64,000 bases of DNA from an uncultured Erwinia sp. (GTDB lineage: Bacteria > Pseudomonadota > Gammaproteobacteria > Enterobacterales > Enterobacteriaceae). Positions 45,225-54,662 of the stretch are shown in pieces; positions within the stretch are counted from its first letter, which is position 1, and the number at the start of each line of letters is the position of its first letter. Under the pieces are notes generated by a model that was given only the letters and a program-made list of their open reading frames with translations, did no database searches and was not told where the DNA came from. Position numbers and translations under genes: made by a program. Where the stretch lies: positions 1 to 64,000 of the forward strand of contig CALYQW010000013.1 in NCBI GenBank assembly GCA_945290265.1, in the 5' to 3' direction.

Positions 45225-45418
45225 AGGTTCACGTTGTCCTTTACCGGCGAAACATTGACCTCGGGCAACTCAATCGCAGTTCCATGAGGTAATACCGCAC
45301 CCAGTTTGGCGAGCCCGGGGTTGGTGTAAAGGACGGTTTCAAAAGTGTCCCCGGTGCGTCCGTAAGGGCGGATGCAAAGGGTATACAGGGTATCCCCCTG
45401 TTGTGCGTATGCTTCCAT
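45215..45418 (-). CDS. Tail protein gpX (LysM-like)
   Basis: 67 residues: YAQQGDTLYTLCIRPYGRTGDTFETVLYTNPGLAKLGAVLPHGTAIELPEV is the P2 gpX pattern, a LysM-type fold found in tail tube/baseplate region. First gene of the remaining late block; capsid genes L to Q that would precede it are gone. Confidence 0.88.
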   Translation of the reverse strand: MEAYAQQGDTLYTLCIRPYGRTGDTFETVLYTNPGLAKLGAVLPHGTAIELPEVNVSPVKDNVNLWG

Positions 45419-45811
45419 CAGTCAGACTCCTTAGTACAGTTGATTACAATTCAGGCGGATGAGAGCGATGCGCGAATGGCGCCATGGTTATGCCATCTTC
45501 CGCCGTGGCTGCTGCCGGAACTAAAGCAGATTGAGACTGCAGTTAGTTTCCTGATGTGTCTGTCCCGATGCTATTATTGCTGGATGGCGTATTTGTGGCA
45601 CAACTGTGCGCGAAGCAGCGGTTGCCGTATAGCAGGCAACCAGGCACAGAACGGTATGGTGGAATTAACGGGTAAATATTCGCTATTTTCGGCAGGAACA
45701 GGCAGCTGGCCTGATTGCGAAAAGTGAAGACGCTATTCGGCTTGAGGGGATGAAAGAGATGTTGCGGGAATCGTTGCGGCATCTTTCAATGCCGCCAGAT
45801 TATCCCTTACC
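45419..45811 (+). other. Non-coding or degraded remnant
   Basis: Plus-strand frames give an open tail RYFRQEQAAGLIAKSEDAIR... ending at a TAG near 45813, but no start or family is recognisable. Probably debris of the deleted early/replication part of the prophage. Confidence 0.3.
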
Positions 45812-46003
45812 TTAGCTTTTCAAAGGGGGGGCTGAAAAAACCACAGAAAATTGCTGGTCACGCAGCACGGCATTTCCTGCTAATTCAGCAATCAGGCTGA
45901 GTGCGATCTCCCGATCGCGTTCTTTACAGATACCTTCTGTTGCCAGTCTGGCGATCAGTTCGACACGCTCAAGATAAACTCTTTCCTGTAAATCATGATC
46001 CAT
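45812..46003 (-). CDS. SOS-controlled small prophage protein
   Basis: 63 residues, helical and charged (VYLERVELIARLATEGICKERDREI then LSLIAELAGNA). I do not recognise the family. The ATG at 46003 is preceded by a G8 run (46012-46019 on the other strand as C8) that serves as ribosome site, and a perfect LexA box lies 30 bases further upstream, so the gene should be induced by DNA damage. In lambdoid and P2/186-type phages such genes can be antirepressors or lysis activators; the adjacent lysis cassette makes that idea attractive but unproven. Confidence 0.6.
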   Translation of the reverse strand: MDHDLQERVYLERVELIARLATEGICKERDREIALSLIAELAGNAVLRDQQFSVVFSAPPLKS

Positions 46004-46032
46004 AATATTGTCCCCCCCCGGACACCTGATTG

Positions 46033-46048
46033 CTGTATATAAATACAG
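46033..46048. promoter_or_regulatory. LexA (SOS) box
   Basis: CTGT-N8-ACAG (ctgtatataaatacag) matches the enterobacterial LexA consensus exactly, upstream of the minus-strand 63-residue ORF. The surrounding sequence is AT-rich as in strong LexA promoters. Confidence 0.75.
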
Positions 46049-46320
46049 TATATAAAAAACGGCAGATGTAAAAGCTTTTTTTAAATGTTCATCAGCAAAG
46101 TAGCGGGAAAAAAAGGAATGTTTTCAAAATCTAACCTGATCTGTCTGAACAAAATTCTGCGTTTTTTTTGTACATTGTATCTCTAACATTAACCTGTGAG
46201 TTGCACAGAATTGCGGCAGGCTGGGTATCTGTCAGAGGGCGATGAGCGTGACTTCAGAATGATAATTTTCTTAATAACAGAGCGGATATTGTTGCTTATT
46301 ACAATAGTTTCAATTAGCAA

Positions 46321-46428
46321 TTACTTTACTCTTTCTTGCCCGCACCAAACATAAAATGCGGTGTTCCCGTATTGTGGCGCGGCCACGGCGGCTGCGGGCA
46401 CATTGATTATTGCGATTTCAGTAGTCAT
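46321..46428 (-). CDS. Possible 35-residue peptide gene
   Basis: ATG at 46428 with GAGG about 10 bases ahead; encodes MTTEIAIINVPAAAVAAPQY then GNTAFYVWCGQERVK. It is divergent from the CI repressor, where a Cox-like gene would lie. Length and bias are too weak to be sure it is real; no family recognised. Confidence 0.3.
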   Translation of the reverse strand: MTTEIAIINVPAAAVAAPQYGNTAFYVWCGQERVK

Positions 46429-46563
46429 AATGCATGATCCTCATTTTGAAATATTTTGCATTTACTGATGTCTTTCTGCCAACGTTCGTTGGTGAATGTC
46501 CTAATTAATAATAATACTATTACTCAAGTGAGTAACGGTAATGCTCAAAAAGGGTATTATTTT

Positions 46564-47136
46564 ATGGTTGACTACCAAGTTAATAACGAAGAATTGCTGG
46601 ATCGGATCTGTCAGGTATATGGTTTTAATCAGAAAATTCAGCTCGCCAGACATTTCAATATTGCCGCAAGTTCGCTGCAAAACCGTTATACGCGCGGCAC
46701 GATCTCCTATGATTTTGCGGTGCAGTGCGTGCTGGAGACGGGAGCCAGTTTGCGCTGGCTGATGACGGGGCAGGGGTGTCAGTTTGACGGCAAACCGGCA
46801 GCCACCGATCCCCAAACGCTGCCGGCGTTTACCCTAAGCGATGGCAAACTGAAAGAAAATGTCACCCTGAGTATTGACCGCCAGCTGTTTACTGCGCCGC
46901 TGTCTGCGGGGATTTGCGTGCGGGCAGAGGGCCGGATGTACTTTATTGAGCGCACTGCGTCCTTATCAGACGGGCTTTGGCTGGTGGATATTGAAGGCAC
47001 CAACAGCATCCGTGAGCTGACGATGTTACCAGGTAAAAAGCTGCATGTGGCGGGGGGGAAAGTCCCGTTTGAATGTGCGGTCAATGAGGTGACGGTGATG
47101 GGGCGGGTGGTCGGCGTTTACAGCGAGACCAACTGA
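46564..47136 (+). CDS. Phage repressor CI (186-type)
   Basis: 190 residues from the ATG at 46564 with AAGGG at good spacing. N-terminal CI-family HTH: LLDRICQVYGFNQKIQLARHFNIAASSLQNRYTRGTISYDFAVQC, then the WLMTGQG end of the domain, and a C-terminal oligomerisation domain. No Ser-Lys autocleavage pair is obvious, so induction would need an antirepressor. Divergent from the small SOS ORFs, as in 186-like switch regions. Intact. Confidence 0.85.
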   Translation: MVDYQVNNEELLDRICQVYGFNQKIQLARHFNIAASSLQNRYTRGTISYDFAVQCVLETGASLRWLMTGQGCQFDGKPAATDPQTLPAFTLSDGKLKENVTLSIDRQLFTAPLSAGICVRAEGRMYFIERTASLSDGLWLVDIEGTNSIRELTMLPGKKLHVAGGKVPFECAVNEVTVMGRVVGVYSETN

Positions 47137-47243
47137 GCGCGGTACCTTCCTGAGCGAAGCGAAAATTATTATCGGAAACCACTGTCAGGGGGCCTGGTCA
47201 CCGCCGGTGACTTTCCCGTCTTCGGTCACGCGGGACTGCGCCT

Positions 47244-47885
47244 TTAATGATGCAGCATCTCGGCGACAACTTCGGCATTCTGCAGCTGATAAGGGTAGTA
47301 AGTCGGCCAGTTCTTCATTTCTGCCAGTAGCGCCTGCTGTGAGGTATTACCGGTGAAAATATGGAAATGCGCAGATTTACGCGGACCGATAATATGGTCA
47401 CTGAACTGCACCCAGGAAGGAGCATGGCTTGCCGGATCCCGGCATTCAAACAGATAACGCACGCCTTTCTTCCCTGAAACATAGGTCAGAATTTTAAAAC
47501 CGGCATAGTGGTAATCGCAGGATACCGTCTGCTCACCGCGCTGAAATTCGATCCGATTATTTTCAATATTGATGGTATCAACATTGGTGGCATATCCCTG
47601 GCGGTAATATTCTTTGATTTCAGCAGCGCTTTTACCGGGATGCTGCTGAGCTTTACGCGCAAAAACCGCATCCAGATCGCCACGTTCCAGTAACGGATAC
47701 ACCGACTGCCAGACGCCATCCCAGTCTGACAGGGGCCTGTCCTTCACGGCCTGATTGTCAAAAATCCCTTTAGCGGCCTGTTGTTCTGCCACGCTTAATG
47801 GAACGCCATCGCTGTGAGCCACCGCTTGGGTCGCACTGAGCAGTATCCCCAGCGATAACCAACGTGTTACTGTTGTAAGGTGCAT
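47244..47885 (-). CDS. zinT: ZinT, periplasmic zinc-binding protein
   Basis: 213 residues with a signal peptide (cleavage near AVA-HSDG) and a lipocalin-like fold. Family marks: [15 protein letters not shown], the metal-binding His residues in [16 protein letters not shown] and the C-terminal WPTYYPYQL. ZinT delivers zinc to ZnuA under limitation; the Zur box in its promoter supports that control. Close to E. coli ZinT (216 residues). Confidence 0.93.
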   Translation of the reverse strand: MHLTTVTRWLSLGILLSATQAVAHSDGVPLSVAEQQAAKGIFDNQAVKDRPLSDWDGVWQSVYPLLERGDLDAVFARKAQQHPGKSAAEIKEYYRQGYATNVDTINIENNRIEFQRGEQTVSCDYHYAGFKILTYVSGKKGVRYLFECRDPASHAPSWVQFSDHIIGPRKSAHFHIFTGNTSQQALLAEMKNWPTYYPYQLQNAEVVAEMLHH

Positions 47886-47914
47886 GATATCCTCTCTGTT
47901 GCTGTGTCATGGTT

Positions 47915-47931
47915 TGTTATAATGTAACATT
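47915..47931. promoter_or_regulatory. Zur box
   Basis: tgttataatgtaacatt is close to the Zur consensus (GTTATANTATAAC) and lies in the zinT promoter. Confidence 0.75.
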
Positions 47932-48103
47932 TATTACGACAGGAAGGCGAGTAAAATTGCGGCGCTTAATTCGCTAAAATCTGCAGTGCGCCTCTCAGGC
48001 GCATCCGGTTACGGCTGGCGGTATTAAAAGAAAGGGAGTTTTGTCGGAATACGAGTTTCAGCCACAGAAAGATAAATGCCTGTCGGCCTGAGAAAAGATA
48101 ACT

Positions 48104-48130
48104 AACGGGGCGCTAATCATCCGCCCCGTC
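48104..48130 (-). terminator. Terminator-like hairpin after the kinase gene
   Basis: 8-bp stem acggggcg/cgccccgt with a 9-base loop, 22 bases past the minus-strand kinase stop; T-run is interrupted. Confidence 0.5.
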
Positions 48131-48151
48131 AATAAGGCTTTGCGCGGGTGG

Positions 48152-48832
48152 TTAATCTGTTATCCCCGCTGCGGTCAGCGCCGCTAAAATTTCATTATTG
48201 ATGGCTTCCACGGAGCGCAATTCGCCGTTGTGGCAACAGTCGACAGCGCGCCAGCGCGCTCCCTGCTCAATTTGCTGGTAGGCGTGATACACCTCATTCA
48301 GATAGGCGTAATCGCCTTCATGAATATCTTCTTTCTGATCGGTGTAGGTGCGGGCTTTTTTTCTGATCACCATCTGCTTTGACACTGCCACCGGCACATT
48401 AAGGAAGAAGGTCAGATCGGGTTTTGGCATCCCGTTAACGCGATACTCCATCTCTTCTACCCAGGCAGTAAATGCTGCACGCTCTTCCGCAGGCAGCTTC
48501 GACGACTGATGGGCGATATTGGAATCCACATAGCGATCGCAAATCAGCAGCGCGCCCTGATTTAACTGATGGATAATTTCCGGCTTTTTCTCCAGCCGAT
48601 CCATCGCATACAGCATGGAGGCCAGCTTCGGGTGTACCTGATTAATGCCGCCAAATTCGCCGCGTAAAAATGCGCCGACTTCTTTGCCAAAGAAGGTGTC
48701 TTCGTAGCAGGGGAAGCTGTATAACACGGCGTTAATGCCTCTGGCCTGTAGCGCAGCTACCGTCTGTTTTGCCTGGGTTCCTTTACCGCTGCCGTCTATT
48801 CCTTCAAAGCTGATTAGCTTGCCATTAATCAT
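48152..48832 (-). CDS. Thymidylate kinase-like protein
   Basis: 226 residues from the ATG at 48832. P-loop FEGIDGSGKGTQAKQ, the DR-Y/H motif as ICDRYVDSNIAHQ, and a C-terminal LID-type region with RKKARTYTDQKEDIHEGD. The FEGIDGSGKGTQ loop and the RK LID place it among dTMP kinase relatives, but it diverges from bacterial Tmk and a normal tmk is expected elsewhere on the chromosome. Could serve nucleotide salvage or another nucleoside monophosphate. Confidence 0.8.
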   Translation of the reverse strand: MINGKLISFEGIDGSGKGTQAKQTVAALQARGINAVLYSFPCYEDTFFGKEVGAFLRGEFGGINQVHPKLASMLYAMDRLEKKPEIIHQLNQGALLICDRYVDSNIAHQSSKLPAEERAAFTAWVEEMEYRVNGMPKPDLTFFLNVPVAVSKQMVIRKKARTYTDQKEDIHEGDYAYLNEVYHAYQQIEQGARWRAVDCCHNGELRSVEAINNEILAALTAAGITD

Positions 48833-49109
48833 TACCCATACCTTCGTGGTTGTTAGCGAAATCACGGTTAATCTCTGTAACCCACCTGACGGGAAAGAGG
48901 GGGTAACCGCTGCTGCTGCGATTGTAATGCATAGCTCTGAAACAATGCAAAATGCGTGCTGGGGACAGCAGAAAAAGGCGAACCGTCTCCGGCTGCTGAC
49001 ACTAATATTTACATTCCAGGCTAAAGGCTGACAAATGCGCCCACTTTTACCGCGAGATTACATGATATAAACAAACAGTTAACGAAATATACCCCCCTGG
49101 CACAGGAAT

Positions 49110-50326
49110 TTGTTTATGTCTGACTGGACTTCAACCCAGCGCAATGTGGCATTTGCCAGTTTTGCCAGCTGGATGCTGGATGCTTTTGATTTTTTTCTGC
49201 TGGTGTTTGTTCTCAGTGACGTGGCGGCGAATTTTCATACTTCGATTACCGATGTCTCCCTGTCGATTATGCTGACGCTGGCGGTGCGTCCTATAGGGGC
49301 GCTGTTATTTGGCCGTCTGGCAGAAAAATTTGGTCGCCGCCCGATCCTGATGTGCAACATCATCACCTTTTCACTCTTTGAACTGCTCTCTGCCTGGTCG
49401 CCAGCGCTGGAATGGTTTTAATCTTCCGCGTGATTTACGGCGTAGCGATGGGCGGCGTCTGGGGCGTGGCCTCTTCTCTGGCAATGGAAACCATTCCTGG
49501 CCGTTCGCGCGGGCTGATGTCAGGTCTGTTTCAGGCGGGTTATCCGGCAGGATATTTGCTGGCGTCAGTGGTATTTGGCCTGGGGTATGCTGCTGTCGGC
49601 TGGCGCGGTATGTTCCTGATTGGAGTACTGCCGGTGCTGTTACTGCCATTTATTTACTTTAAAGTCCCTGAGTCACCGGTCTGGCTGGCTGCCCGTGAGC
49701 ATAAAGAAAGCAGTGCGCTGATGCCGGTGCTGCTCAGTCACTGGAAACTGTGTCTGTATCTGGTGCTGCTGATGGCCTGCTTTAATTTCTTCAGCCACGG
49801 CACCCAGGATCTCTATCCTACCTTCCTCAAAGTGCAGCATGGGTTTGACCCCCATACTGTTAGTCTGATCGCCATTTGTTATAACGTGGCGGCGATGGCA
49901 GGCGGCATTTGCTTCGGGGCACTGTCGGAAAAAATTGGGCGTAAGCGGGCGATTATGCTGGGTGCCTGCCTGGCATTACCGGTCATTCCGCTGTGGGCCT
50001 TTTCCAGCGGTTCATGGGCCATTGGCGCGGGTGCGTTTCTGATGCAGTTTATGGTGCAGGGTGCCTGGGGCGTGGTGCCCACCTGGTTAAGTGAGTTGGT
50101 TCCTGCGAATGCCAGGGCGGTATTACCTGGCGTGGTTTATCAGACGGGTAACCTGATTGCTTCATTTAATGCCACGCTGCAGTCGAAAATTGCTGAAGCG
50201 CATGGTAACAACTATGGTCTGGCCATGGCTGTCGTTGCCGGGACGGTCGCAGTGTTAATTTGTCTGCTGGTCGCCGTCGGACGTGAAACCCGGGGTATGG
50301 CGATTTCAGGCAGTGAACGGCGCTGA
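49110..50326 (+). pseudogene. MFS transporter (sialate/lactate permease-like), frameshifted
   Basis: Two frames make one MFS protein of about 404 residues: the first ends WSPALEWF-stop at about 49421; the second picks up at 49412 (WFLIFRVIYGVAMGG). Inserting one T in the gttttaatc run at 49416-49422 restores the frame. Family features: DAFDFFLLVFVLSDV in helix 1, GRLAEKFGRRPI and LPVLLLPFIYFKVPESPVWL. Either a recent pseudogene, phase-variable by T-run slippage, or a sequencing error. Confidence 0.85.
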
Positions 50327-50384
50327 GTGGCGGTTTTGATTGTCGCCAGGATGTAGCCCGTTGCTGCATTCTGGCGGCGGGGCG

Positions 50385-50873
50385 TTATGATTTGCTGCAA
50401 AACAGAATCGGGGTGATATTGCCGGAGAAAATCCAGCTTTTATCATTCACTGCCGTGATATTAATCAGTGGAACAGCGTTGTTTTTGTTTAACATTAATA
50501 TCGCAAAATAGTGTGCCAGATATTCCTTGCGGATATCATCATACTTGAACTGGCTGCCGGTAATATTCTTCGCCACCAGATTACCTTTGGTAAAATCGTA
50601 ATCGAAGTCTCTTTTCAGGCTGAGGTGCAGACGCGCTTTACCCGGCTGATCGCTGTACCCTGACAGGGTGATGCTGCCATTACCTTTTCGGATGACATAG
50701 GAAACCGAAAGAAAGGTTTCAATATCAAGATAATGCAATCTGAAGGTAGAGTTGCAGGAAATATCCGTTCTGTCCCCGGTTATTTTGCTGGCAACTACAG
50801 CAGTTAATGCCCCCGTCATGGCGGCGGCCAGGCCAAATATGATATAGAGTAATTTTTTCTTAATTATTCTCAT
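50385..50873 (-). CDS. FidL-like membrane protein
   Basis: 162 residues: one N-terminal membrane helix (LLYIIFGLAAAMTGALTAVV) after a basic KKK start, then a periplasmic beta-rich domain. Resembles Salmonella FidL, encoded beside the MarT regulator in SPI-3. Here too it follows and overlaps a ToxR-type regulator gene by 14 bases. Role uncertain; it may modulate the regulator in the periplasm. Confidence 0.68.
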   Translation of the reverse strand: MRIIKKKLLYIIFGLAAAMTGALTAVVASKITGDRTDISCNSTFRLHYLDIETFLSVSYVIRKGNGSITLSGYSDQPGKARLHLSLKRDFDYDFTKGNLVAKNITGSQFKYDDIRKEYLAHYFAILMLNKNNAVPLINITAVNDKSWIFSGNITPILFCSKS

Positions 50874-51807
50874 CTTTATTCTGTTTTTGCTCGTTTATAA
50901 AGACATTGGAGTCACACATCGCACTGATATCCTTATCATCATCCAGCGGGGCAGTGCATGTCAGAACTGAGATCCTGTCAGAAGGCGGGTAACTGGTGAT
51001 GTACCACCACTCTTTACTGTTACAGCGTAATTTGAGTTCGCTGATGAGCTGAAGGTAATAGCTGTCATCCGTTTTAGCGATATTCCTGAAAACTTTACAT
51101 TGCCCGAAGTCTCTCAGATAGGGAAAGTGGGCAAAGGTTTTTACCGCAATTTTATCTTTACTGGCGCTATAGGTAAAAATTAATGAAAACAAAAAGAGAG
51201 CAATAAGAAGTGCCAGATAACCGTATCTTTTCAGGTTTTCAGCATGCCACCATTCGACGGAGGACGCTGCGGTGTCAGTCGTCGATGTTACCACAGCGTT
51301 ATTGAGAACACTTTCAGAAATAGCGGTATTGATGGTATTTGTCGTTATTATTTCAGGTTTATTACCGGTAACATTTTTAGAGGTAAAATCACTGTTATTT
51401 TCATTATTATTCTTAAAATAGTGACTTTGTTCGTCATATATATTTTCAATGGTGACTATATCAATCGAAATATCTATCGGAATTGAGAATCCTCTTTTGG
51501 GTATAGTTTTAATTAATTCTCTGCTGATACCAAATTTTTTAATCGCCGAACGCAGAATAAAAATATTCTGGTATAGCGTGTTGACTGATACCACAATTCC
51601 ACGGCTGGACCAGACGTTATCAAGCATGTATTCCTGCGCCACGACAGTGCCATGCTGTTCAAGCAACAGGTTAAAGCAGCGACTGGCAGGGATAGCCAGA
51701 GATGACAGCTGATCATCTTTGCTTAATGCCGAGAGGGTGTGAAGATTTGGATTATATACCAGCTCATTATTAATAATGAAAACCTTATCTTCTTTTATAC
51801 TTTCCAT
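50860..51807 (-). CDS. MarT/CadC-type transmembrane regulator
   Basis: 315 residues. N-terminal OmpR-type winged helix (residues about 10-105: LAIPASRCFNLLLEQHGTVVAQEYMLDNVW, SVNTLYQNIFILRSAIKKFG, IKTIPKRGFSI), a low-complexity Asn/Thr-rich linker (130-185), one membrane helix (YGYLALLIALFLFSLIFTYS, about 197-216) and a periplasmic domain with four Cys. Typical membrane-bound ToxR/CadC/MarT regulator that senses a periplasmic signal. Paired with the fidL-like gene. Confidence 0.82.
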   Translation of the reverse strand: MESIKEDKVFIINNELVYNPNLHTLSALSKDDQLSSLAIPASRCFNLLLEQHGTVVAQEYMLDNVWSSRGIVVSVNTLYQNIFILRSAIKKFGISRELIKTIPKRGFSIPIDISIDIVTIENIYDEQSHYFKNNNENNSDFTSKNVTGNKPEIITTNTINTAISESVLNNAVVTSTTDTAASSVEWWHAENLKRYGYLALLIALFLFSLIFTYSASKDKIAVKTFAHFPYLRDFGQCKVFRNIAKTDDSYYLQLISELKLRCNSKEWWYITSYPPSDRISVLTCTAPLDDDKDISAMCDSNVFINEQKQNKDENN

Positions 51808-52178
51808 TAGTAAGCTTATAATAATTAAGAACCATCTTATTATAATTTCATTCAGATTAATATCAACGTTTTTTGACGTTTTGTCCGGCCTTACGATCCG
51901 AAAAGAGCGTATTAAATATACCTGGGTATTTATCTTCTTAAATTCAACTAATTATTTTTTTCGCGACAGATAGCTGATTTTAAGCGGAATTAGTGCGCAG
52001 TTTTTTTGTCAGTGGCTCTTATCAGCGCTTTAAGAGGTGCTCTGGCCGTGCCTGGCGATCTTAACGGCATTTAAGTACTTCATGGCAGCGGTGCAGTGGG
52101 GAACTGAAGCGCAGTGTTACACCACCTGCAGCCCGTAGCGACCATAAATTTGCTGCAAAATGAGATAAACTATCATAT
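51808..52178. other. Intergenic, divergent promoter region
   Basis: AT-rich; holds the promoters of the MarT-like gene (minus) and of yjjZ (plus). No gene seen. Confidence 0.4.
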
Positions 52179-52197
52179 GATATTGCAAATCATTATC
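52179..52197. promoter_or_regulatory. Fur box upstream of yjjZ
   Basis: gatattgcaaatcattatc matches the 19-bp Fur consensus (GATAATGATAATCATTATC) at 16 of 19 positions. E. coli yjjZ is also iron-regulated, so the site is probably functional. Confidence 0.78.
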
Positions 52198-52269
52198 ATT
52201 TGAGCTGACGCAGTCGTACCCATAACGGGCAGCGAGGGTGGCAACAGTGGAACAGAGGAGACCGGAGTC

Positions 52270-52506
52270 ATGGCGGGAAAACAACTGGAAAGCGGCTGGG
52301 TTCTACTGATGCCGGTGTTACTTATGCCGCTGGTTGCACTGCTGGAACTGTCATTCAGTGAATGGCGACTGCTGACCGTAACTGCATTTCTGGCCACTCT
52401 GATTATGCTGTTTCATAAGCGTTTACGTCACTTAGTGCTGCTGCCTTCCTGTATTGCGCTGGTTGGCGGTTTAATGGCAATTACACTGAATTTCACCACG
52501 CTGTAA
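52270..52506 (+). CDS. yjjZ: DUF1435 small membrane protein
   Basis: 78 residues, two to three hydrophobic helices (about residues 9-27, 30-48, 55-73). Small inner-membrane protein of the DUF1435/YjjZ family, of unknown function, conserved at this place next to the tRNA-Leu genes in enterobacteria. The ATG at 52270 has GAGGAG 10 bases ahead. Iron control is likely from the Fur box upstream. Confidence 0.78.
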   Translation: MAGKQLESGWVLLMPVLLMPLVALLELSFSEWRLLTVTAFLATLIMLFHKRLRHLVLLPSCIALVGGLMAITLNFTTL

Positions 52507-52598
52507 GCGGCGGATTGAATCACAGGGAAGTTTGGTTTGCTTAACGCTGGGAGTGTGGAGAGTATTGCCGGAAGTTTACTGTCAGAGTGGAGTCAACA

Positions 52599-52685
52599 TG
52601 GTGCGAAGAGAGGGACTTGAACCCTCACGTCCGTTAAGACACTAACACCTGAAGCTAGCGCGTCTACCAATTCCGCCACCTTCGC
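52599..52685 (-). tRNA. tRNA-Leu (CAG)
   Basis: 87 bases, minus strand: GCGAAGGTGGCGG 5' end, anticodon loop cttCAGgtg, long variable arm (class II) and encoded CCA. First of three tandem copies, counterparts of E. coli leuQPV. Confidence 0.97.
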
Positions 52686-52717
52686 GTCCTGTTGAGCTGT
52701 GCATTGTATTACCGCAT

Positions 52718-52804
52718 TGGTGCGAAGAGAGGGACTTGAACCCTCACGTCCGTTAGGACACTAACACCTGAAGCTAGCGCGTCTACCAATTCCGCCACCT
52801 TCGC
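52718..52804 (-). tRNA. tRNA-Leu (CAG)
   Basis: Second copy, 87 bases, identical except one base in the variable arm (plus-strand cgttaggac versus cgttaagac). CAG anticodon, encoded CCA. Confidence 0.97.
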
Positions 52805-52838
52805 GCAGATGCTGCGTAACACTGTTTACACTATGGTT

Positions 52839-52925
52839 TGGTGCGAAGAGAGGGACTTGAACCCTCACGTCCGTTAAGACACTAACACCTGAAGCTAGCG
52901 CGTCTACCAATTCCGCCACCTTCGC
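52839..52925 (-). tRNA. tRNA-Leu (CAG)
   Basis: Third copy, 87 bases, identical to the first. Being first transcribed, it lies nearest the promoter upstream at about 52926-52990. Confidence 0.97.
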
Positions 52926-53101
52926 GTACCGCCAATACAACAATGTTGTACTGTAACCACGGAGGCGCATTCTAGAGATTTTACGGGTGACGTCAACAGT
53001 TATTTCATTACGTTGCAACAATCGCAGTGAAAACATCCATAGGGGGAGGCTGTTGCTGTGAAGGAGGGTGGATCGCCAGCTGGCGATCCCCTTAACTGGC
53101 G

Positions 53102-54136
53102 TTAACGCTTCTCTCTGCCGGCCCGTCCCCAGATGGCGCGATAGACTTTAAAGCGGCCGTTCTGTAACAGCACTTCATGGCTGCCAAAGGTTTCATCAAG
53201 GATCTGCGCGTAGGGCAGGAAGGCATTGGCGACAATCCGCAGTTCACCCCCGCTATTCAGGTGTTTTGCCGCTCCCCGGATCAGCGTCTGGGCGGCGTCC
53301 AGGCTGGTCTGCACCCCATCGTGGAACGGTGGGTTGGAGATAATCAGATCAAAACGGCCGCTGACGGCAGAGAAAACGTTACCGGGCAGGACTTCACCCT
53401 CAATCTGATTGGCTGCCAGGGTGGCTTTACTGGCGGCAATCGCTGGTGCGCTGACGTCGGTCAGCGTCAGGCGTACTTTTGGCGAGTGGCTGGCTAACAG
53501 CACTGACAGCACCCCGGCACCACAGCCAACGTCCAGCACTTTCCCTTTGGTATGCGGTGTCAGGGTGGACAACAGCAGCTGGCTGCCCACGTCCAGACCG
53601 TCACGACTGAAGACCCCCGGGAGGGTGCACACGGTAATCTTGTCCAGCTGATATTCACCCCAGAAGCGTTCGGCATCAAACGCAGGCTGATTGTCCAGCC
53701 GGCCATGATACAGGCCACAGCGCCGGGCACTGTCGATTTTCTCCAGCGTTGCCCAGGATTCGACCATTTGGGCAGCACTGCGAACGCCGCTGCGGTTTTC
53801 ACCAATCACAAAAATATCGCAGCCGACCGGCAGCAGTGACAGCAGATTTTGCAGCTGAAATTCCGCTTCCGGCTTATTTTTCGGCCAGTAATACACCAGG
53901 GTGTCGCAGTCTGCCACCTCCGGTGCCGTGGCAGTCAGGCCGTAGCTGGCATTTTCCCCCATCAGGCGGCTAAGGATCTGCCAGTGATGATATTGCTGGG
54001 TATGTACCCGGCTGAGCGCCGTTTCCAACTCTGCGGGCAGCTCATCCTGCAGATCGCCGGCAAACAGCACGCGGCGTTGGGTAAATTCATCACTGTGACG
54101 CAGTATCACTTCACTGGCCGGGGTAAATGCGGACAT
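53102..54136 (-). CDS. rsmC: RsmC, 16S rRNA G1207 methyltransferase
   Basis: 344 residues from the ATG at 54136. C-terminal AdoMet domain with [16 protein letters not shown] (about residue 203) and the catalytic ISNPPFHDG; the N-terminal half is a degenerate duplicated methyltransferase fold, typical of RsmC. Modifies G1207 to m2G in the 30S subunit. Conserved neighbour of the leu tRNAs and divergent from holD. Confidence 0.95.
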   Translation of the reverse strand: MSAFTPASEVILRHSDEFTQRRVLFAGDLQDELPAELETALSRVHTQQYHHWQILSRLMGENASYGLTATAPEVADCDTLVYYWPKNKPEAEFQLQNLLSLLPVGCDIFVIGENRSGVRSAAQMVESWATLEKIDSARRCGLYHGRLDNQPAFDAERFWGEYQLDKITVCTLPGVFSRDGLDVGSQLLLSTLTPHTKGKVLDVGCGAGVLSVLLASHSPKVRLTLTDVSAPAIAASKATLAANQIEGEVLPGNVFSAVSGRFDLIISNPPFHDGVQTSLDAAQTLIRGAAKHLNSGGELRIVANAFLPYAQILDETFGSHEVLLQNGRFKVYRAIWGRAGREKR

Positions 54137-54242
54137 TAACGACTCCTTAAATTCAGAGTGGCGATTATAGTCGTTTATTGGCGCAGAATCATTGTGTTTG
54201 CTAGCATAGACGCGCAATCGGGCGACAAGACGGGAAAAAACA

Positions 54243-54662
54243 ATGTCTTCCAGACGAGGCTGGTTATTACAGCAAATGGGGATTACGCAGTACAGGCTGC
54301 GGCGTCCGCGCGCCCTGCAGGGAGAGATTGCCGTCAGGCTGGCGGCAGAAACCCGTCTGGTGATCGTGGCCAGTGAGGCTCCGGCCCTCAGCGACCCGCT
54401 AATTGCCGACGTGCTGCGTACCCTGACGCTGGATGCCCACCAGGTACAGATACTGACGCCGGATCAACTGACGCGATTGCCGGATGACAGCCACTGTCAC
54501 TGTTGGTATTTAGGCACTGACGTTCCGCAGCAGCAGAGTGCGGCCCATATGACTTCGCCACAGCTGGCGGAGCTTTATCATAATGCAGACGCTAAACGGG
54601 CGCTCTGGCAGCAACTTTGTCACTATGAATCAGATTTTTTTACTCAGCAGTCAGGATCTTAA
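54243..54662 (+). CDS. holD: DNA polymerase III psi subunit
   Basis: 139 residues, close to E. coli HolD (137). Starts [29 protein letters not shown], the N-terminal tail that binds chi, and continues with the Rossmann-like fold. Links the clamp loader to SSB through chi. Overlaps rimI by 38 bases, as in E. coli. Confidence 0.95.
   Translation: MSSRRGWLLQQMGITQYRLRRPRALQGEIAVRLAAETRLVIVASEAPALSDPLIADVLRTLTLDAHQVQILTPDQLTRLPDDSHCHCWYLGTDVPQQQSAAHMTSPQLAELYHNADAKRALWQQLCHYESDFFTQQSGS

Noticed and set aside
43061-47136. Intact prophage or tailocin
   Set aside because: Sheath, tube, baseplate wedge and fibre genes are missing and V-D is a deletion fusion, so no particle can be made.
52718-52804. 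One-base difference in the second tRNA-Leu copy as a special tRNA
   Set aside because: The change lies in the variable-arm loop and keeps stem pairing and anticodon.
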